DNA of 64,000 nt from Leptotrichia sp. OH3620_COT-345 (GCF_003932895.1 NZ_RQYW01000002.1:174947-238946); one strand, 5' to 3'. Shown: positions 1 through 9,322, numbered from the stretch's first letter. Notes: generated from the sequence alone by a model not told the origin. Made by a program: numbers and translations.

Positions 1-1154
1 TGTTTTTTTCTGGCTTTCATATCGGAAATAGGAATAGAATATTCTTCAGAAATTACTTCTATTATTTTTTCAGCATTTATTTTTGATTGCTGACTTCTCA
101 TTCTGCTGGTAATCTCGTCCTGTACCTGCTGTAAAGTTATCCTTTCTTTCAGCAAATTTGCTCTTGCCGTTATTCCGTTTAATATACCTTCCAATTCTCT
201 TACATTGGAGGATACCGACTCTGCTATATACTCAAGGATATTATTATCTATTTTTATTTTTTTCGTTTCCACTATGTTTTCAAGTATAGCTTTTCTCGTT
301 TCATAACTCGGATATTGTATTTCCACCGAAAGACCTGCGACAAATCTCGATTCCAGTCTTTTTGATAAATTTTTAATGTCTTTCGGATATCTGTCGCTTA
401 TCATTATTATCTGTTTTCCCGATTCTTGCAATTTGTTAAAAGTATGGAAAAATTCCTCTTCAGTATCTCCTCCGCCCCTTGCAAATATTTTTTCAAAAAA
501 CTGTATATCATCTAAAAGAAGTACGTCAAGAGTTCTAAATACATCTCTGAAATTTTTCATCCTTCCTTCTCTTATAGCCGTAATATAATCATTTATAAAT
601 TCTTCAGTTGTACAGTAAAAAACTCTTTTTTCAGGACTCTTTTCTAAAATTGCATTTCCTACAGCCTGCATAAGATGCGTTTTCCCTAATCCTGACCCTC
701 CATATATAAATAAAGGATTATAAACTGAAACATCACTTTCTACAACAGCAAGACAAGCATTAAATGCAAGTTTACTGTTATCTCCCACTATAAAATTATC
801 AAGCCTGTTTTTAACATTAAGCCCTGTTTTCATTTTGTTTCTATGTTCCTTTATTCTATATATGTTGTCAGGAGATAACTCTTTCGATCTTACACTAAAC
901 GATATCTTTATTTTCTCATCCGATACTATAAAAATATCATTTACCGTTTCTTCTATATCTTTCTTATATTTTTCCATTTTATCTTTAATAAGAGATGAAT
1001 TGCAATTTAGTGACAATATGTTATTTGAGAAATCACCTGCCTCAACATTTTTAAAAAAAGTATTATAATCCATTTCTGTAATATCCATTTCTTTTATTCT
1101 GTATTTTAAAAATTTTAATGTCTTTTCCCATAATTCCGAGGCATTTATTTCCAT
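1..1154 (-). CDS. dnaA: Chromosomal replication initiator DnaA (C-terminus cut by window edge)
   Basis: This is the AAA+ ATPase that binds DnaA boxes and opens oriC. It reads on the minus strand from ATG at 1154-1152, with AAGGAGT about 7 bases upstream, and 384 codons lie inside the window. Visible are an N-terminal domain (about 1-100), Walker A GGSGLGKTH at about residues 152-160, Walker B LLLDD at about 212-216, and the start of the domain IV DNA-binding region (ITSRMRSQQSKINAEKI). The family is usually about 440-460 residues, so roughly 60-70 C-terminal residues, including the box-contacting signature, lie off the left edge. It diverges from rpmH across the origin. Confidence 0.97.
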   Translation of the reverse strand, partial: MEINASELWEKTLKFLKYRIKEMDITEMDYNTFFKNVEAGDFSNNILSLNCNSSLIKDKMEKYKKDIEETVNDIFIVSDEKIKISFSVRSKELSPDNIYRIKEHRNKMKTGLNVKNRLDNFIVGDNSKLAFNACLAVVESDVSVYNPLFIYGGSGLGKTHLMQAVGNAILEKSPEKRVFYCTTEEFINDYITAIREGRMKNFRDVFRTLDVLLLDDIQFFEKIFARGGGDTEEEFFHTFNKLQESGKQIIMISDRYPKDIKNLSKRLESRFVAGLSVEIQYPSYETRKAILENIVETKKIKIDNNILEYIAESVSSNVRELEGILNGITARANLLKERITLQQVQDEITSRMRSQQSKINAEKIIEVISEEYSIPISDMKARKK

Positions 1155-1187
1155 TCTTAAAACTCCTTAAATGTATTTTGTAGTATG

Positions 1188-1216
1188 AATATATCATAAA
1201 AAAATTAAATAATCAA
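1188..1216 (-). promoter_or_regulatory. Likely dnaA promoter
   Basis: On the minus strand TTGATT (1216-1211) is followed after exactly 17 bases by TATATT (1193-1188). This sits about 35 bases upstream of the dnaA start codon, with the ribosome site between. It is a good sigma-70 match found by eye; no transcript start is known. Confidence 0.6.
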
Positions 1217-1616
1217 GAAAGTACCTTTTAAACTTTTCAACATACTTTTCCACAAAATTATATGCTTTTTTTAAAACTCTTCCGACTTTTCCACATTTTA
1301 ACTTAGTTTTCCACATTAATACAATTTCATATTTTTTGAACAAAACTTTTTTTATCCACATTTAAAAATTTTTTCTTAATTTCCTGTTTAAAAAAAGTGT
1401 ATAAATAATTTTCCACACTTTTCCCTATAAATAACAACAGTTTTTTCTTTCCACAAAAAAAGCATTTAAAGACTTTCAACAAAATAACACTCTATAATAC
1501 TGTTACTAATAAATAATGTAATTTAATATATTATTTATTATTTAATGTTGAAAAAACTACAAACGGAAAAAAATAATATACTTTTTAAATAAAATTATGA
1601 TTTTTAGAAATATTCC

Positions 1617-1645
1617 TTGACTTTTTTAAGAATTTTGTTTATTAT
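1617..1645 (+). promoter_or_regulatory. Promoter of the rpmH-rnpA operon
   Basis: TTGACT (1617-1622), a 17-base spacer and TATTAT (1640-1645) lie about 65 bases before rpmH. It is a near-consensus sigma-70 promoter and probably drives rpmH and, past an attenuating hairpin, rnpA and the genes beyond. Confidence 0.7.
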
Positions 1646-1709
1646 ATTGTGTAAACAACTAAAAAATTAAGAGGGTTATAAATTAATATAATTACCAGAA
1701 AGGAAAAAA

Positions 1710-1847
1710 ATGACAAAGAGAACATACCAACCAAATAAAAGAAAAAGAAAAAAAGATCACGGATTCAGATCCAGAATGAAAACTAAAAGTGGAAGAAAAG
1801 TTTTAAAAAGAAGAAGAGAAAAAGGAAGAACAAAATTATCAGCATAA
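1710..1847 (+). CDS. rpmH: 50S ribosomal protein L34
   Basis: A 45-residue basic protein that starts [20 protein letters not shown] and ends GRTKLSA, the classic L34 sequence and length. L34 is a small protein of the large ribosomal subunit. The start at 1710 follows AGAAAGG by about 6 bases. It lies in the conserved rpmH-rnpA-yidD-yidC order beside oriC and is followed at once by a strong hairpin terminator. Confidence 0.97.
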   Translation: MTKRTYQPNKRKRKKDHGFRSRMKTKSGRKVLKRRREKGRTKLSA

Positions 1848-1880
1848 CCCGGTGATTAAAAAACAACACCGGGTTTTTAA
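1846..1880 (+). terminator. Hairpin terminator/attenuator after rpmH
   Basis: AACCCGGTG (1846-1854) pairs perfectly with CACCGGGTT (1867-1875) over a 12-base loop and runs into a short T tract. It overlaps the rpmH stop codon. No separate promoter for rnpA is obvious in the 27 bases that follow, so partial read-through probably sets the ratio of rpmH to rnpA. Confidence 0.8.
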
Positions 1881-1907
1881 AAAATATTAAATTAAAGAGT
1901 TAAAATT

Positions 1908-2237
1908 ATGCAAATAAAAAAAATAAAAAAAAACAAAGACTTCTTTTCAATATATAATAATTCAAAAAAAGTATACACAAAGTATGCTATTATTTTTATA
2001 AAAGAAAATAAAAGAAATGAACAAAGATTCGGTTTTGTTGCAAGTAAGAAAACAGGAAAAGCTATACAGAGAAATAGAATAAAAAGACTATTCAAAGAAT
2101 TTGTAAGACTAAACAACCAAATATTTAAAAGAAATACGGATTATATATTTGTAGGAAAATCAATACTAAAAGAAAATATAAAAAAATTAAAATATAAAGA
2201 TATTGAAAAAGATATATTAAAGGTGATGAAAAAATGA
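1908..2237 (+). CDS. rnpA: Ribonuclease P protein component
   Basis: The 109-residue protein subunit of RNase P, which helps the catalytic RNA mature tRNA 5' ends. The family signature QRNRIKRL is at about residues 54-61, with basic residues throughout and the usual length. The gene lies after rpmH, and its stop overlaps the yidD start (ATGA at 2234-2237), a sign of coupled translation. Confidence 0.96.
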   Translation: MQIKKIKKNKDFFSIYNNSKKVYTKYAIIFIKENKRNEQRFGFVASKKTGKAIQRNRIKRLFKEFVRLNNQIFKRNTDYIFVGKSILKENIKKLKYKDIEKDILKVMKK

Positions 2238-2443
2238 AATATATATTTTTATTTTTAATAAATCTTTATCAGAAATTCTTTTCAGGAGCATTTGGCAGAA
2301 AATGTAGGTTTTATCCAACCTGTTCGGAATATTCAAAACAGGCGATAAAAAAATATGGAGCTATAAAAGGAGTATATTTAAGTATAAAAAGGATATTAAA
2401 ATGTCATCCTTTTAATAAAGGGGGATATGATCCTTTGAAATAA
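2234..2443 (+). CDS. yidD: Membrane protein insertion efficiency factor YidD
   Basis: A 69-residue YidD-family (haemolytic domain, DUF37) protein thought to assist YidC-dependent insertion. An N-terminal hydrophobic helix is followed by the conserved [11 protein letters not shown] motif and the C-terminal [13 protein letters not shown]. It overlaps rnpA by four bases and is followed by yidC, the usual order. Confidence 0.95.
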   Translation: MKYIFLFLINLYQKFFSGAFGRKCRFYPTCSEYSKQAIKKYGAIKGVYLSIKRILKCHPFNKGGYDPLK

Positions 2444-2467
2444 CAAAATTAATGGAGGAAATAAAAT

Positions 2468-3142
2468 ATGGCGAAAGCAAAAGGAGGCTTTCTTAGAATA
2501 CCTGCACTTGAAGCAGCAGTTGTTGCAGTATTAAAAGGAATAAATGGAATAGTTGGAAATTATGGAGTGGCAATAATAATAGTAACTATAATAGTAAGAG
2601 CTCTTATGTTTCCTTTAACGTTGAAACAGGAAAAATCAATGAAAAAAATGAGAGAATTGCAACCTCAACTTGATAAATTGAAAGAAAAATATAAGGATAA
2701 ACCCCAAGAACTTCAGCAAAAAACTGCTGAAATATATAAAGAAAATAATGTAAATCCTTTATCAGGATGTCTTCCTATTTTAATTCAGATGCCTATATTC
2801 ATAGCATTATTTTATGCGTTCAGTGGAGACGCCATACCTAATGATGCCACATTTTTATGGTTTAACTTGAAAAAACCTGATGAGTTATTTAAAATAGGAA
2901 CATTTACAGTAAATTTACTTCCTATTTTAAATACGGCAATTACTTTTTTTCAGCAGAAAATAATGTCAGGAAGTTCAAAAGGACAGGAAGTAAACAGTCA
3001 GATGCAGACTATGATGTATACTATGCCTTTAATGATGCTTCTGCTATTTTACAAAATGCCGTCGGGAGTAACTTTATACTATCTTGTTTCAGGAGCACTT
3101 TCACTTGTCCAGCAATATTTTATAATGAAAGGAAGAGATTGA
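2468..3142 (+). CDS. yidC: Membrane protein insertase YidC/Oxa1
   Basis: An inner-membrane insertase that places proteins in the membrane with or without SecYEG. At 224 residues it holds only the conserved Oxa1 core: a hydrophobic segment ending in the hydrophilic-groove arginine (IIVRALMFPLTLKQE), the cytoplasmic coiled loop rich in K/E/Q, then further membrane helices with NPLSGCLPILIQMPIF. The large periplasmic P1 domain of proteobacterial YidC is absent, although the window encodes an LPS-type envelope. The start follows GGAGG at good spacing. It overlaps the possible TTG start of the next gene. Confidence 0.95.
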   Translation: MAKAKGGFLRIPALEAAVVAVLKGINGIVGNYGVAIIIVTIIVRALMFPLTLKQEKSMKKMRELQPQLDKLKEKYKDKPQELQQKTAEIYKENNVNPLSGCLPILIQMPIFIALFYAFSGDAIPNDATFLWFNLKKPDELFKIGTFTVNLLPILNTAITFFQQKIMSGSSKGQEVNSQMQTMMYTMPLMMLLLFYKMPSGVTLYYLVSGALSLVQQYFIMKGRD

Positions 3143-3147
3143 TTCAA

Positions 3148-4017
3148 ATGGATAAAATAATATTGAAAGCCCAAAATAGAGAAGAACTTGACAGTATGAT
3201 AAAAAGATCTCTTACTTTGGAAAATGATGAAACTTTTAAAATAAATGTAGTTAAAGAACCTAAAAAAATATTATTTTTTAATATTAAAGGTGTATATGAA
3301 ATAGAAATAGTTAAAAAACATGAAATAGAAAAAAATAAAAAAAGTAATAAACAAGAAAAAAAGAATGAAATAAAAGATTTCAAAAAAGAAATAAAAAAAG
3401 ATAGAAAATCTATAAAAGAAAACTTTAAAAAGGAAAAAAACAAATCTGAAAATAGAAGACCGACGGACAATAAAATAAACAGCAGTTTTTCAAACAACAA
3501 TAACAATATAGAAATAGACAATGTGTTCCTAAATAAAAATAAGGAATCTATAAAAGAAGTAAAATCAGATGATGTGAATTATGACAGGATAAGAAGCTTT
3601 ATAAAAGAATTTATAGTAAATTCAAAATTAGATATAAGAATAGTACAAATATCAAGAGACGGAGAAAGATATATTGTAAATGTAGATGGAAAAGATATAA
3701 GATATCTTATAGGAGAAAAAGGAAGTACACTTAATAGTGTCGAATATTTATTAAGTTCGGTAAAAAGCTTCAAAAATATTAAAGTAGTAATAGATTCTAA
3801 TAATTATAAACAGAAAAGGGAAGAATCTTTAAGAGATTTGGCAAGAAAAAAAGGAAAAAAAGTACTTGAAACAGGAAGAAATATAAAACTTAATCCTATG
3901 TCTGCAAGAGAAAGAAAAATAATTCATGAAGAAATATCTTTCATAAAGGGTCTGAAAACGGAAAGCATGGGAGAAGAGCCTAAAAGATACTTAGTAATAA
4001 AAAGAACAAAAGACTAA
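3148..4017 (+). CDS. khpB: RNA-binding protein KhpB/Jag (Jag-N, KH and R3H domains)
   Basis: A Jag/KhpB-type RNA-binding protein, linked in other bacteria to cell elongation and small-RNA binding. Visible are an N-terminal Jag-N region (about residues 1-50), a long Lys/Glu/Asn-rich low-complexity linker with an Asn run, a KH domain containing YLIGEKGSTLNSVEYL, and an R3H domain with RERKIIHEE near the C-terminus. I prefer ATG at 3148 with GGAAGAG about 10 bases upstream. An in-frame TTG at 3139 that overlaps the yidC stop is an alternative. It is followed after 15 bases by mnmE. Confidence 0.93.
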   Translation: MDKIILKAQNREELDSMIKRSLTLENDETFKINVVKEPKKILFFNIKGVYEIEIVKKHEIEKNKKSNKQEKKNEIKDFKKEIKKDRKSIKENFKKEKNKSENRRPTDNKINSSFSNNNNNIEIDNVFLNKNKESIKEVKSDDVNYDRIRSFIKEFIVNSKLDIRIVQISRDGERYIVNVDGKDIRYLIGEKGSTLNSVEYLLSSVKSFKNIKVVIDSNNYKQKREESLRDLARKKGKKVLETGRNIKLNPMSARERKIIHEEISFIKGLKTESMGEEPKRYLVIKRTKD

Positions 4018-4032
4018 TAATGAGGTATAATA

Positions 4033-5400
4033 ATGTTATTTGATACGATAGCTGCCATTTCCACTCCGAAAGGAGAAGGAGGAATAGGAATAATAAGAAT
4101 ATCGGGAGATAAGTCATTTGAAATTTTAAGCAAAATATTTAATACAAAAAACCCAAATAAAGATTTGGGTTTTTATAAATTTAATTACGGATTTGTTCAT
4201 GATAAAGGAAAAATAATAGATGAAGTTATGACGGTTAGAATGAAGGCTCCTAAAACTTATACATGTGAAGATGTAGTAGAAATAAATTGTCACGGAGGAT
4301 ACCTTATAACTGAAAAAATTCTCGAACTTATATTGAAAAATGGTGCAAGACATGCAGAAAAAGGGGAATTTACAAAAAGGGCATTTATGAACGGCAGGAT
4401 AGATTTATCCCAAGCTGAAGCGGTAATGGACTTAATACAGGGAAAAACTGAAAAAAGTATATCATTATCAATGGAACAGTTAAGAGGAGATTTAAAGGAA
4501 AAAATAAAAGATTTTAAAAAGGCATTACTTGATGTTACTGCCCATGTAAATGTAGTTCTTGATTATCCTGAAGAAGGAATAGAAGATCCGCTTCCTCAAA
4601 ATTTAAGACTGAATCTTGAAAAAGTATATGAAGAAGCTGATTCACTTATAGAATCATATGACAAGGGAAAAAAAATAAAAGAGGGAATAAAAACTGTCAT
4701 AGCAGGTAAGCCTAATGTAGGAAAGTCAACTTTACTAAATTCTTTATTAAAAGAAGAAAGAGCAATAGTTACACACGTTCCGGGAACGACAAGGGACATA
4801 ATAGAAGAAATAGTTAATATAAAAGGGATCCCTCTTGTTTTAGTAGATACAGCAGGAATAAGAAAAACTGATGATATAGTTGAAAATATAGGAGTCGAAA
4901 AGTCAAAGCGATTTATAGAAACGGCGGATCTTGTACTTCTTGTTCTTGATGCTTCAAAAGAACTTGAAAAAGAAGATATTGAAGTAATAGACAAAATAAA
5001 AGAATCTAATAAAAAAATGATAATTTTACTTAATAAAACTGATTTGAAAAGAAAAATAGATTTAAAAGATTATCTTTTTGAAAATGTTGTAGAAATTTCA
5101 GCTAAAGATAATATAGGAATGGAAGAAATGGAAAATAAAATATATTCCTACATTATAGAAAAAGACATTGAAAATACATCGGAAAAACTAATAATAACAA
5201 ATATAAGACATAAAACAGCCCTTGAAAAAACAAAAGAATCCATAAAAAATATTTTTGAGACAATAGATATGGGTATGCCTATGGATTTAATATCTGTAGA
5301 TTTAAGAGAAGCGCTTGATTCTTTATCTGAAATAACAGGAGAAATATCCTCGGAAGATGTACTTGATCATGTTTTCGGAAATTTCTGTGTAGGAAAATAA
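4033..5400 (+). CDS. mnmE: tRNA modification GTPase MnmE
   Basis: With MnmG it installs the 5-carboxymethylaminomethyl group on U34 of certain tRNAs. The 455 residues show the N-terminal tetrahydrofolate-binding domain, a helical domain interrupted by the G domain (GKPNVGKS at 225-232, VDTAG at about 271-275, NKTD at 334-337) and the C-terminal FCVGK that carries the catalytic cysteine. Full family length. It sits between khpB and parA and is separated from its partner mnmG by parAB. Confidence 0.97.
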   Translation: MLFDTIAAISTPKGEGGIGIIRISGDKSFEILSKIFNTKNPNKDLGFYKFNYGFVHDKGKIIDEVMTVRMKAPKTYTCEDVVEINCHGGYLITEKILELILKNGARHAEKGEFTKRAFMNGRIDLSQAEAVMDLIQGKTEKSISLSMEQLRGDLKEKIKDFKKALLDVTAHVNVVLDYPEEGIEDPLPQNLRLNLEKVYEEADSLIESYDKGKKIKEGIKTVIAGKPNVGKSTLLNSLLKEERAIVTHVPGTTRDIIEEIVNIKGIPLVLVDTAGIRKTDDIVENIGVEKSKRFIETADLVLLVLDASKELEKEDIEVIDKIKESNKKMIILLNKTDLKRKIDLKDYLFENVVEISAKDNIGMEEMENKIYSYIIEKDIENTSEKLIITNIRHKTALEKTKESIKNIFETIDMGMPMDLISVDLREALDSLSEITGEISSEDVLDHVFGNFCVGK

Positions 5401-5414
5401 GGAGGAAAAAACAT

Positions 5415-6185
5415 ATGAAAAAAATAGTAATAGCAAATAATAAAGGAGGAGTTGCCAAAACAACTACAGCATATAATATAGCCTCATATTATGCAAAAAA
5501 AGGAAAAAAAATATTAGTCATAGATTGTGATCCTCAGGGAAATCTTACAGATGCTTTAGGAATAGATCCGAATGAAGTGGACTGTACTATTTTTGATGCA
5601 CTTACAAAAAGAAATATAAAAGAAGCGATAATAAAACTTCCTCAAGCTGAAAATTTTTATTTGGTTCCGAGTAACCTTGAAAGTGAAAGAGTAAATATAA
5701 CTTTATCATCACAGCTGAACAGAGAAAGTGTATTGAAAAAGATATTGAAAGAAGTGGAAGATGAATTTGATATGTGTATAATGGATACTTCTCCTTCATT
5801 ATCAATACTTACTCTTAATGCCATTGTTGCAGCCGACAGCATATACTTAACATTGAGAGCGGGGTACTTTGAACTTAGAGGAGCAGGGCTTTTGATATCT
5901 ACAATTAATGAAATAAAGGAAGACCTGAATGACAGACTTGAAGTGAAAGGATTGATTTTGACCCAGTATGATATAAGAACAAGTTTATCAACAGACTCAA
6001 AGGAGCAGCTTGAAGAGTATTTTAAAAGTGCAATAATGAATACTGTGATAAGACAAAATGTGGACTTGGCAAAAGCTCCTGCGAATGCTCAGGATATTTT
6101 CAGCTATGCTCCTCTTTCAAACGGTGCAAGGGATTATGAAGATTTAGCACTTGAAATACTTGAAAGAGAGGGAATAAAATGGTAA
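5415..6185 (+). CDS. parA: Chromosome partitioning ATPase ParA/Soj
   Basis: A ParA/MinD-superfamily deviant Walker ATPase that acts with ParB to segregate origins. At 256 residues it has the deviant Walker A KGGVAKTT at about 10-17, DCDPQGNLT, and DTSPSLSILTLNA as the Walker B and switch region. A strong AGGAGG lies before the ATG. It overlaps parB by seven bases, so the two are probably translationally coupled. Confidence 0.95.
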   Translation: MKKIVIANNKGGVAKTTTAYNIASYYAKKGKKILVIDCDPQGNLTDALGIDPNEVDCTIFDALTKRNIKEAIIKLPQAENFYLVPSNLESERVNITLSSQLNRESVLKKILKEVEDEFDMCIMDTSPSLSILTLNAIVAADSIYLTLRAGYFELRGAGLLISTINEIKEDLNDRLEVKGLILTQYDIRTSLSTDSKEQLEEYFKSAIMNTVIRQNVDLAKAPANAQDIFSYAPLSNGARDYEDLALEILEREGIKW

Positions 6186-7093
6186 AAAAAACAAAAAATA
6201 TATTTGAAAAAAGAAATCCTTTTTCCAATTTAAATAATGAAAAAACAAAAAATTTTGTAAAACAGCTTGAAGAAGATGAAAGTATAAGAATTGAAATTCT
6301 TAAAATAGACGGTGCAAAAATAATATCAGTAAATGAAAAAATACTTGAAAAAGTGGATTTTTATGACAGAGAATTCATAAACAGAGAAATAAGCTTTGAG
6401 AAAATAATTGAAACCGAGTCTATAAAAAATTTGGCAGAATCTATAAATGAAATAGGGATAATAAACCCTGTTTATGTTATAGAAAAAGAAGAAGGAAAGT
6501 ATAAAATTTTATCAGGTTTTAGAAGGCTTTCAGCTGTATATTACGGATATAAAAATATAAAAGAATTTTCTCCTGCAGGAACAAATAATTTTATAATAAT
6601 TCCTGCAAATGCGAGTTATGAAATATTGGATAAAATTTCCCTTCATGAAAATACTTTAAGGGAGGATTTGACGACACTGGAAATATCAATGAAAATATGG
6701 AGAGAAAGTAGAAATAAAAAGAAAAGCTCTGAAAAAATAGCACAAGAATACGGAATCTCCAGAAGAACTGTAGCAAGATATTTGAGAGTGGAAAAGTATC
6801 CTGAAAAACTTCTTGAAAAACTCGATGAAATAAAAAATATAAGAAAATCCGATACTATTTTTAATTATTTAAATCAGACGGATTTTAAAAATATGGAAGA
6901 AAATATTGAAAAACTGTCAGGAATGGAAATTTCAGAGATAGAAAGAGAAATAAGAAAACTGAAAATAAAATCCGATGACGGAAAATTATCAGTAAAAAAA
7001 GGTAAAAAATCAACTTCATTTGAAATACAGGGTCGACTTACTGATGAAGAGATAGAGAAAATAAAAGAATTTATTTTGAAAAAATTTTTTTAA
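6179..7093 (+). CDS. parB: Chromosome partitioning protein ParB/Spo0J
   Basis: A DNA-binding CTPase that loads at parS and spreads. It is 304 residues. A Lys/Glu-rich N-terminal stretch of about 75 residues is followed by the ParB/Srx core with GFRRLSA (113-119; usually GERR in close Spo0J homologues), the ENTLREDL motif (157-164), and a helix-turn-helix around 184-203 (IAQEYGISRRTVARYLR). The C-terminus should dimerise. A parS-like site lies 2.2 kb downstream at 9323-9338. The GFRR variant is seen in other ParB proteins, so I do not read it as a defect. Confidence 0.92.
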   Translation: MVKKTKNIFEKRNPFSNLNNEKTKNFVKQLEEDESIRIEILKIDGAKIISVNEKILEKVDFYDREFINREISFEKIIETESIKNLAESINEIGIINPVYVIEKEEGKYKILSGFRRLSAVYYGYKNIKEFSPAGTNNFIIIPANASYEILDKISLHENTLREDLTTLEISMKIWRESRNKKKSSEKIAQEYGISRRTVARYLRVEKYPEKLLEKLDEIKNIRKSDTIFNYLNQTDFKNMEENIEKLSGMEISEIEREIRKLKIKSDDGKLSVKKGKKSTSFEIQGRLTDEEIEKIKEFILKKFF

Positions 7094-7232
7094 AGAATAT
7101 TCACTCTGTAAAATTTTGTAGCCGATAGATTGATTTTGAGGGTGATGATAAGCTTTCGCAGAAAAATAATTGGGAAAATACAAGATTACTATGTTACAAT
7201 TAACTGAAAATAAAGAAAAAGGATATGAGAAA

Positions 7233-9122
7233 ATGAATAAAAACTATGATGTAATAGTGGTTGGAGCAGGGCATGCAGGAGTCGAAGCAGCTCTTGCATC
7301 GGCAAGACACGGACTTAAAACCGCTCTTTTTACAATCTATCTTGATAATATAGCTATGATGTCATGTAATCCTTCTGTGGGAGGACCGGGAAAAAGCCAT
7401 CTTGTTTCAGAATTGGGAATGCTCGGAGGAGAAATGGCAAGGCATATTGATAATTGGAATTTACAACTGAAAAATCTGAATCATACAAAAGGTCCGGCTT
7501 CAAGAATAACAAGAGCTCAGGCTGATAAGTATTGGTATAGGATAAAAATGAGAGAAATTATTGAAAAGCAGGAAAATCTTCATATAATACAGGGAACGGT
7601 TATAGATTTAATAGTAGAAAATAAAGAAATAAAAGGTGTTGAAGATAAATTAGGAGTAAAATACGGAGCAAAATGTGTAATTTTATGTACAGGGACGTTT
7701 TTAAAAGGACAGTTTATAATGGGAGATGTAAAATATTCGGCAGGACGTCAAGGAGAACCTGCAAGTGATGAATTACCTGATAAACTTTTAGAATATGGAT
7801 TTGAACTGGATAGATACCAGACGGCAACACCACCCAGAATAGATAAAAGAACAATAGATTTTTCCAAAACTGAGGAACTGAAAGGGGAAGAAAAACCGAG
7901 ATATTTTTCTTATGAAACTGAAAAAGAATATAATTCCACTTTACCTACATGGCTTACATTTACTACTGAGAAAACAGTGGAAGTAGGAAAGGAAATGCTG
8001 AAATATTCTCCTATTGTGACAGGTATAGTAAGCACTAAAGGGCCAAGACACTGTCCTTCTCTTGACAGAAAAATACTCAACTTTCCTGAAAAAACAGACC
8101 ATCAGATTTTTTTAGAACAGGAATCCATAGAATCAAATGAAATTTATGTAAACGGATTTACGACTGCAATGCCTCCTTTTGCACAGGAAGCAATGCTGAA
8201 AACAATAGCGGGACTTGAAAATGCTAAAATAGTAAGATACGGCTATGCAGTGGAATATAATTTTATTTCTGCATATCAGTTAAATCTTACATTGGAAACA
8301 AAAGTAATAAAAGGACTTTATACTGCCGGGACAATAAATGGAACAAGCGGATATGAAGAAGCTGCATGTCAGGGATTTATAGCGGGAGTAAATGCTTCAA
8401 GGAAAATACTTGGAAAAAAAGAAATAATAATAGATAGAAGTGAAGGATATATAGGTATTTTAATAGATGATATAATAAATAAAAAAACACCGGAACCTTA
8501 TAGAGTTCTTCCTTCAAGAGCTGAATACAGACTTACACTCAGACAGGACAATATATTTGTAAGACTATTTGAAAAATCCAAGAAAATAGGACTTGTAAGT
8601 TCTGAAAAACTTGCAGAGCTTGAAAAAGCGAAAAAAAATATAGAAAATGAAATAAACAGACTTAAAGAAATAAAAATATATCCAACTAAGGAAACAAATG
8701 AAAAACTGAAAAGAATAGGGGAAAAATTTGCATTGGAGAATGAAAGTCAGGTTTTTCAGACTAACAGTGCAAACAGCCCTGTTTCAGCATTTGAATTTCT
8801 GGCAAGAAAAGAAATGAATTATGATAACTTATCGGAGTTTATCAAAACTGAAAAATTATCTCCCCTTGTAAAGGAACAGGTAGAAATAAATGCAAAATAT
8901 AATGTATTTATCCAAAGAGAGAAGCTTCAAATAGAAAAGTTCAAAAAACTTGAAGAGATGAAAATACCTGAAAATATAAATTATGAAGAAATACAAGGGT
9001 TGAGTAATATTGCTATATCAGGATTAACTTATGGAAAGCCTGAAACAATAGGACAGGCAAGTAGAATAAGCGGAGTTACTTATAATGATATAGCACTTCT
9101 TATAGCTGTTATAAGAAATTGA
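7233..9122 (+). CDS. mnmG: tRNA uridine-5-carboxymethylaminomethyl synthesis enzyme MnmG (GidA)
   Basis: The FAD-dependent partner of MnmE in U34 modification of tRNA. From ATG 7233 it gives 629 residues, the family length, with MNKNYDVIVVGAGHAGVEAA at the N-terminus (dinucleotide fold), CNPSVGGPGKSHLVSE, and the GTINGTSGYEEAACQG C-terminal FAD motif. An upstream in-frame ATG at 7170 would add 21 residues with no family match and has a poor ribosome site; AAAGGA about 10 bases before 7233 decides the start. No rsmG (gidB) follows, unlike many genomes. Confidence 0.96.
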   Translation: MNKNYDVIVVGAGHAGVEAALASARHGLKTALFTIYLDNIAMMSCNPSVGGPGKSHLVSELGMLGGEMARHIDNWNLQLKNLNHTKGPASRITRAQADKYWYRIKMREIIEKQENLHIIQGTVIDLIVENKEIKGVEDKLGVKYGAKCVILCTGTFLKGQFIMGDVKYSAGRQGEPASDELPDKLLEYGFELDRYQTATPPRIDKRTIDFSKTEELKGEEKPRYFSYETEKEYNSTLPTWLTFTTEKTVEVGKEMLKYSPIVTGIVSTKGPRHCPSLDRKILNFPEKTDHQIFLEQESIESNEIYVNGFTTAMPPFAQEAMLKTIAGLENAKIVRYGYAVEYNFISAYQLNLTLETKVIKGLYTAGTINGTSGYEEAACQGFIAGVNASRKILGKKEIIIDRSEGYIGILIDDIINKKTPEPYRVLPSRAEYRLTLRQDNIFVRLFEKSKKIGLVSSEKLAELEKAKKNIENEINRLKEIKIYPTKETNEKLKRIGEKFALENESQVFQTNSANSPVSAFEFLARKEMNYDNLSEFIKTEKLSPLVKEQVEINAKYNVFIQREKLQIEKFKKLEEMKIPENINYEEIQGLSNIAISGLTYGKPETIGQASRISGVTYNDIALLIAVIRN

Positions 9123-9218
9123 AAATAAAATATTAAGAACTATTATTAAAGTCTGATATTTGTTTTTAAAAAAATTTTACAAAAAATTCAGTAAAAACTC
9201 TCAATTTAATTTTCTTTT

Positions 9219-9244
9219 TGTGAGGGCAGTTATAAGCCCTCACA
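9219..9244. repeat. Perfect 9-bp inverted repeat without a T tract
   Basis: TGTGAGGGC (9219-9227) and GCCCTCACA (9236-9244) flank an 8-base loop. It lies between convergent genes, where a terminator is expected, but neither strand has a U-run after the stem. On the plus strand the T-rich stretch comes before it. Its G+C is well above the surroundings. It could be an unusual terminator or a protein-binding site. Confidence 0.6.
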
Positions 9245-9322
9245 TTCCTATTAAAGCTAAAAAAATTATTAATTCAAAAATCTTTATTATTTTTGGAACA
9301 ATTCAAACTTTTTTTCAACATA

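Larger units (their letters stand above)
1155..1709. other. Replication origin region (oriC) between dnaA and rpmH
   Basis: This 555-base non-coding stretch has a run of DnaA-box-like nonamers, all in the same orientation: TTTTCCACA at 1246-1254, 1287-1295, 1307-1315 and 1409-1417, the consensus TTATCCACA at 1352-1360, and a weaker CTTTCCACA at 1447-1455. Beyond them is a very AT-rich tract with an inverted repeat (AATAAATAAT at 1508-1517, ATTATTTATT at 1530-1539), a candidate unwinding element. Box clusters beside dnaA with an adjacent AT-rich element are the standard bacterial oriC layout. That this is the active origin is inference. Confidence 0.85.

Noticed and set aside
3144..3521. A 125-codon minus-strand frame opposite khpB
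   Set aside because: It is a shadow: its Phe/Ser/Leu-rich translation is the reverse complement of the Lys/Glu-rich linker of KhpB.
7170..7232. Extended N-terminus of MnmG
   Set aside because: The extra 21 residues have no match to the conserved MnmG start, and the better ribosome site precedes ATG 7233.
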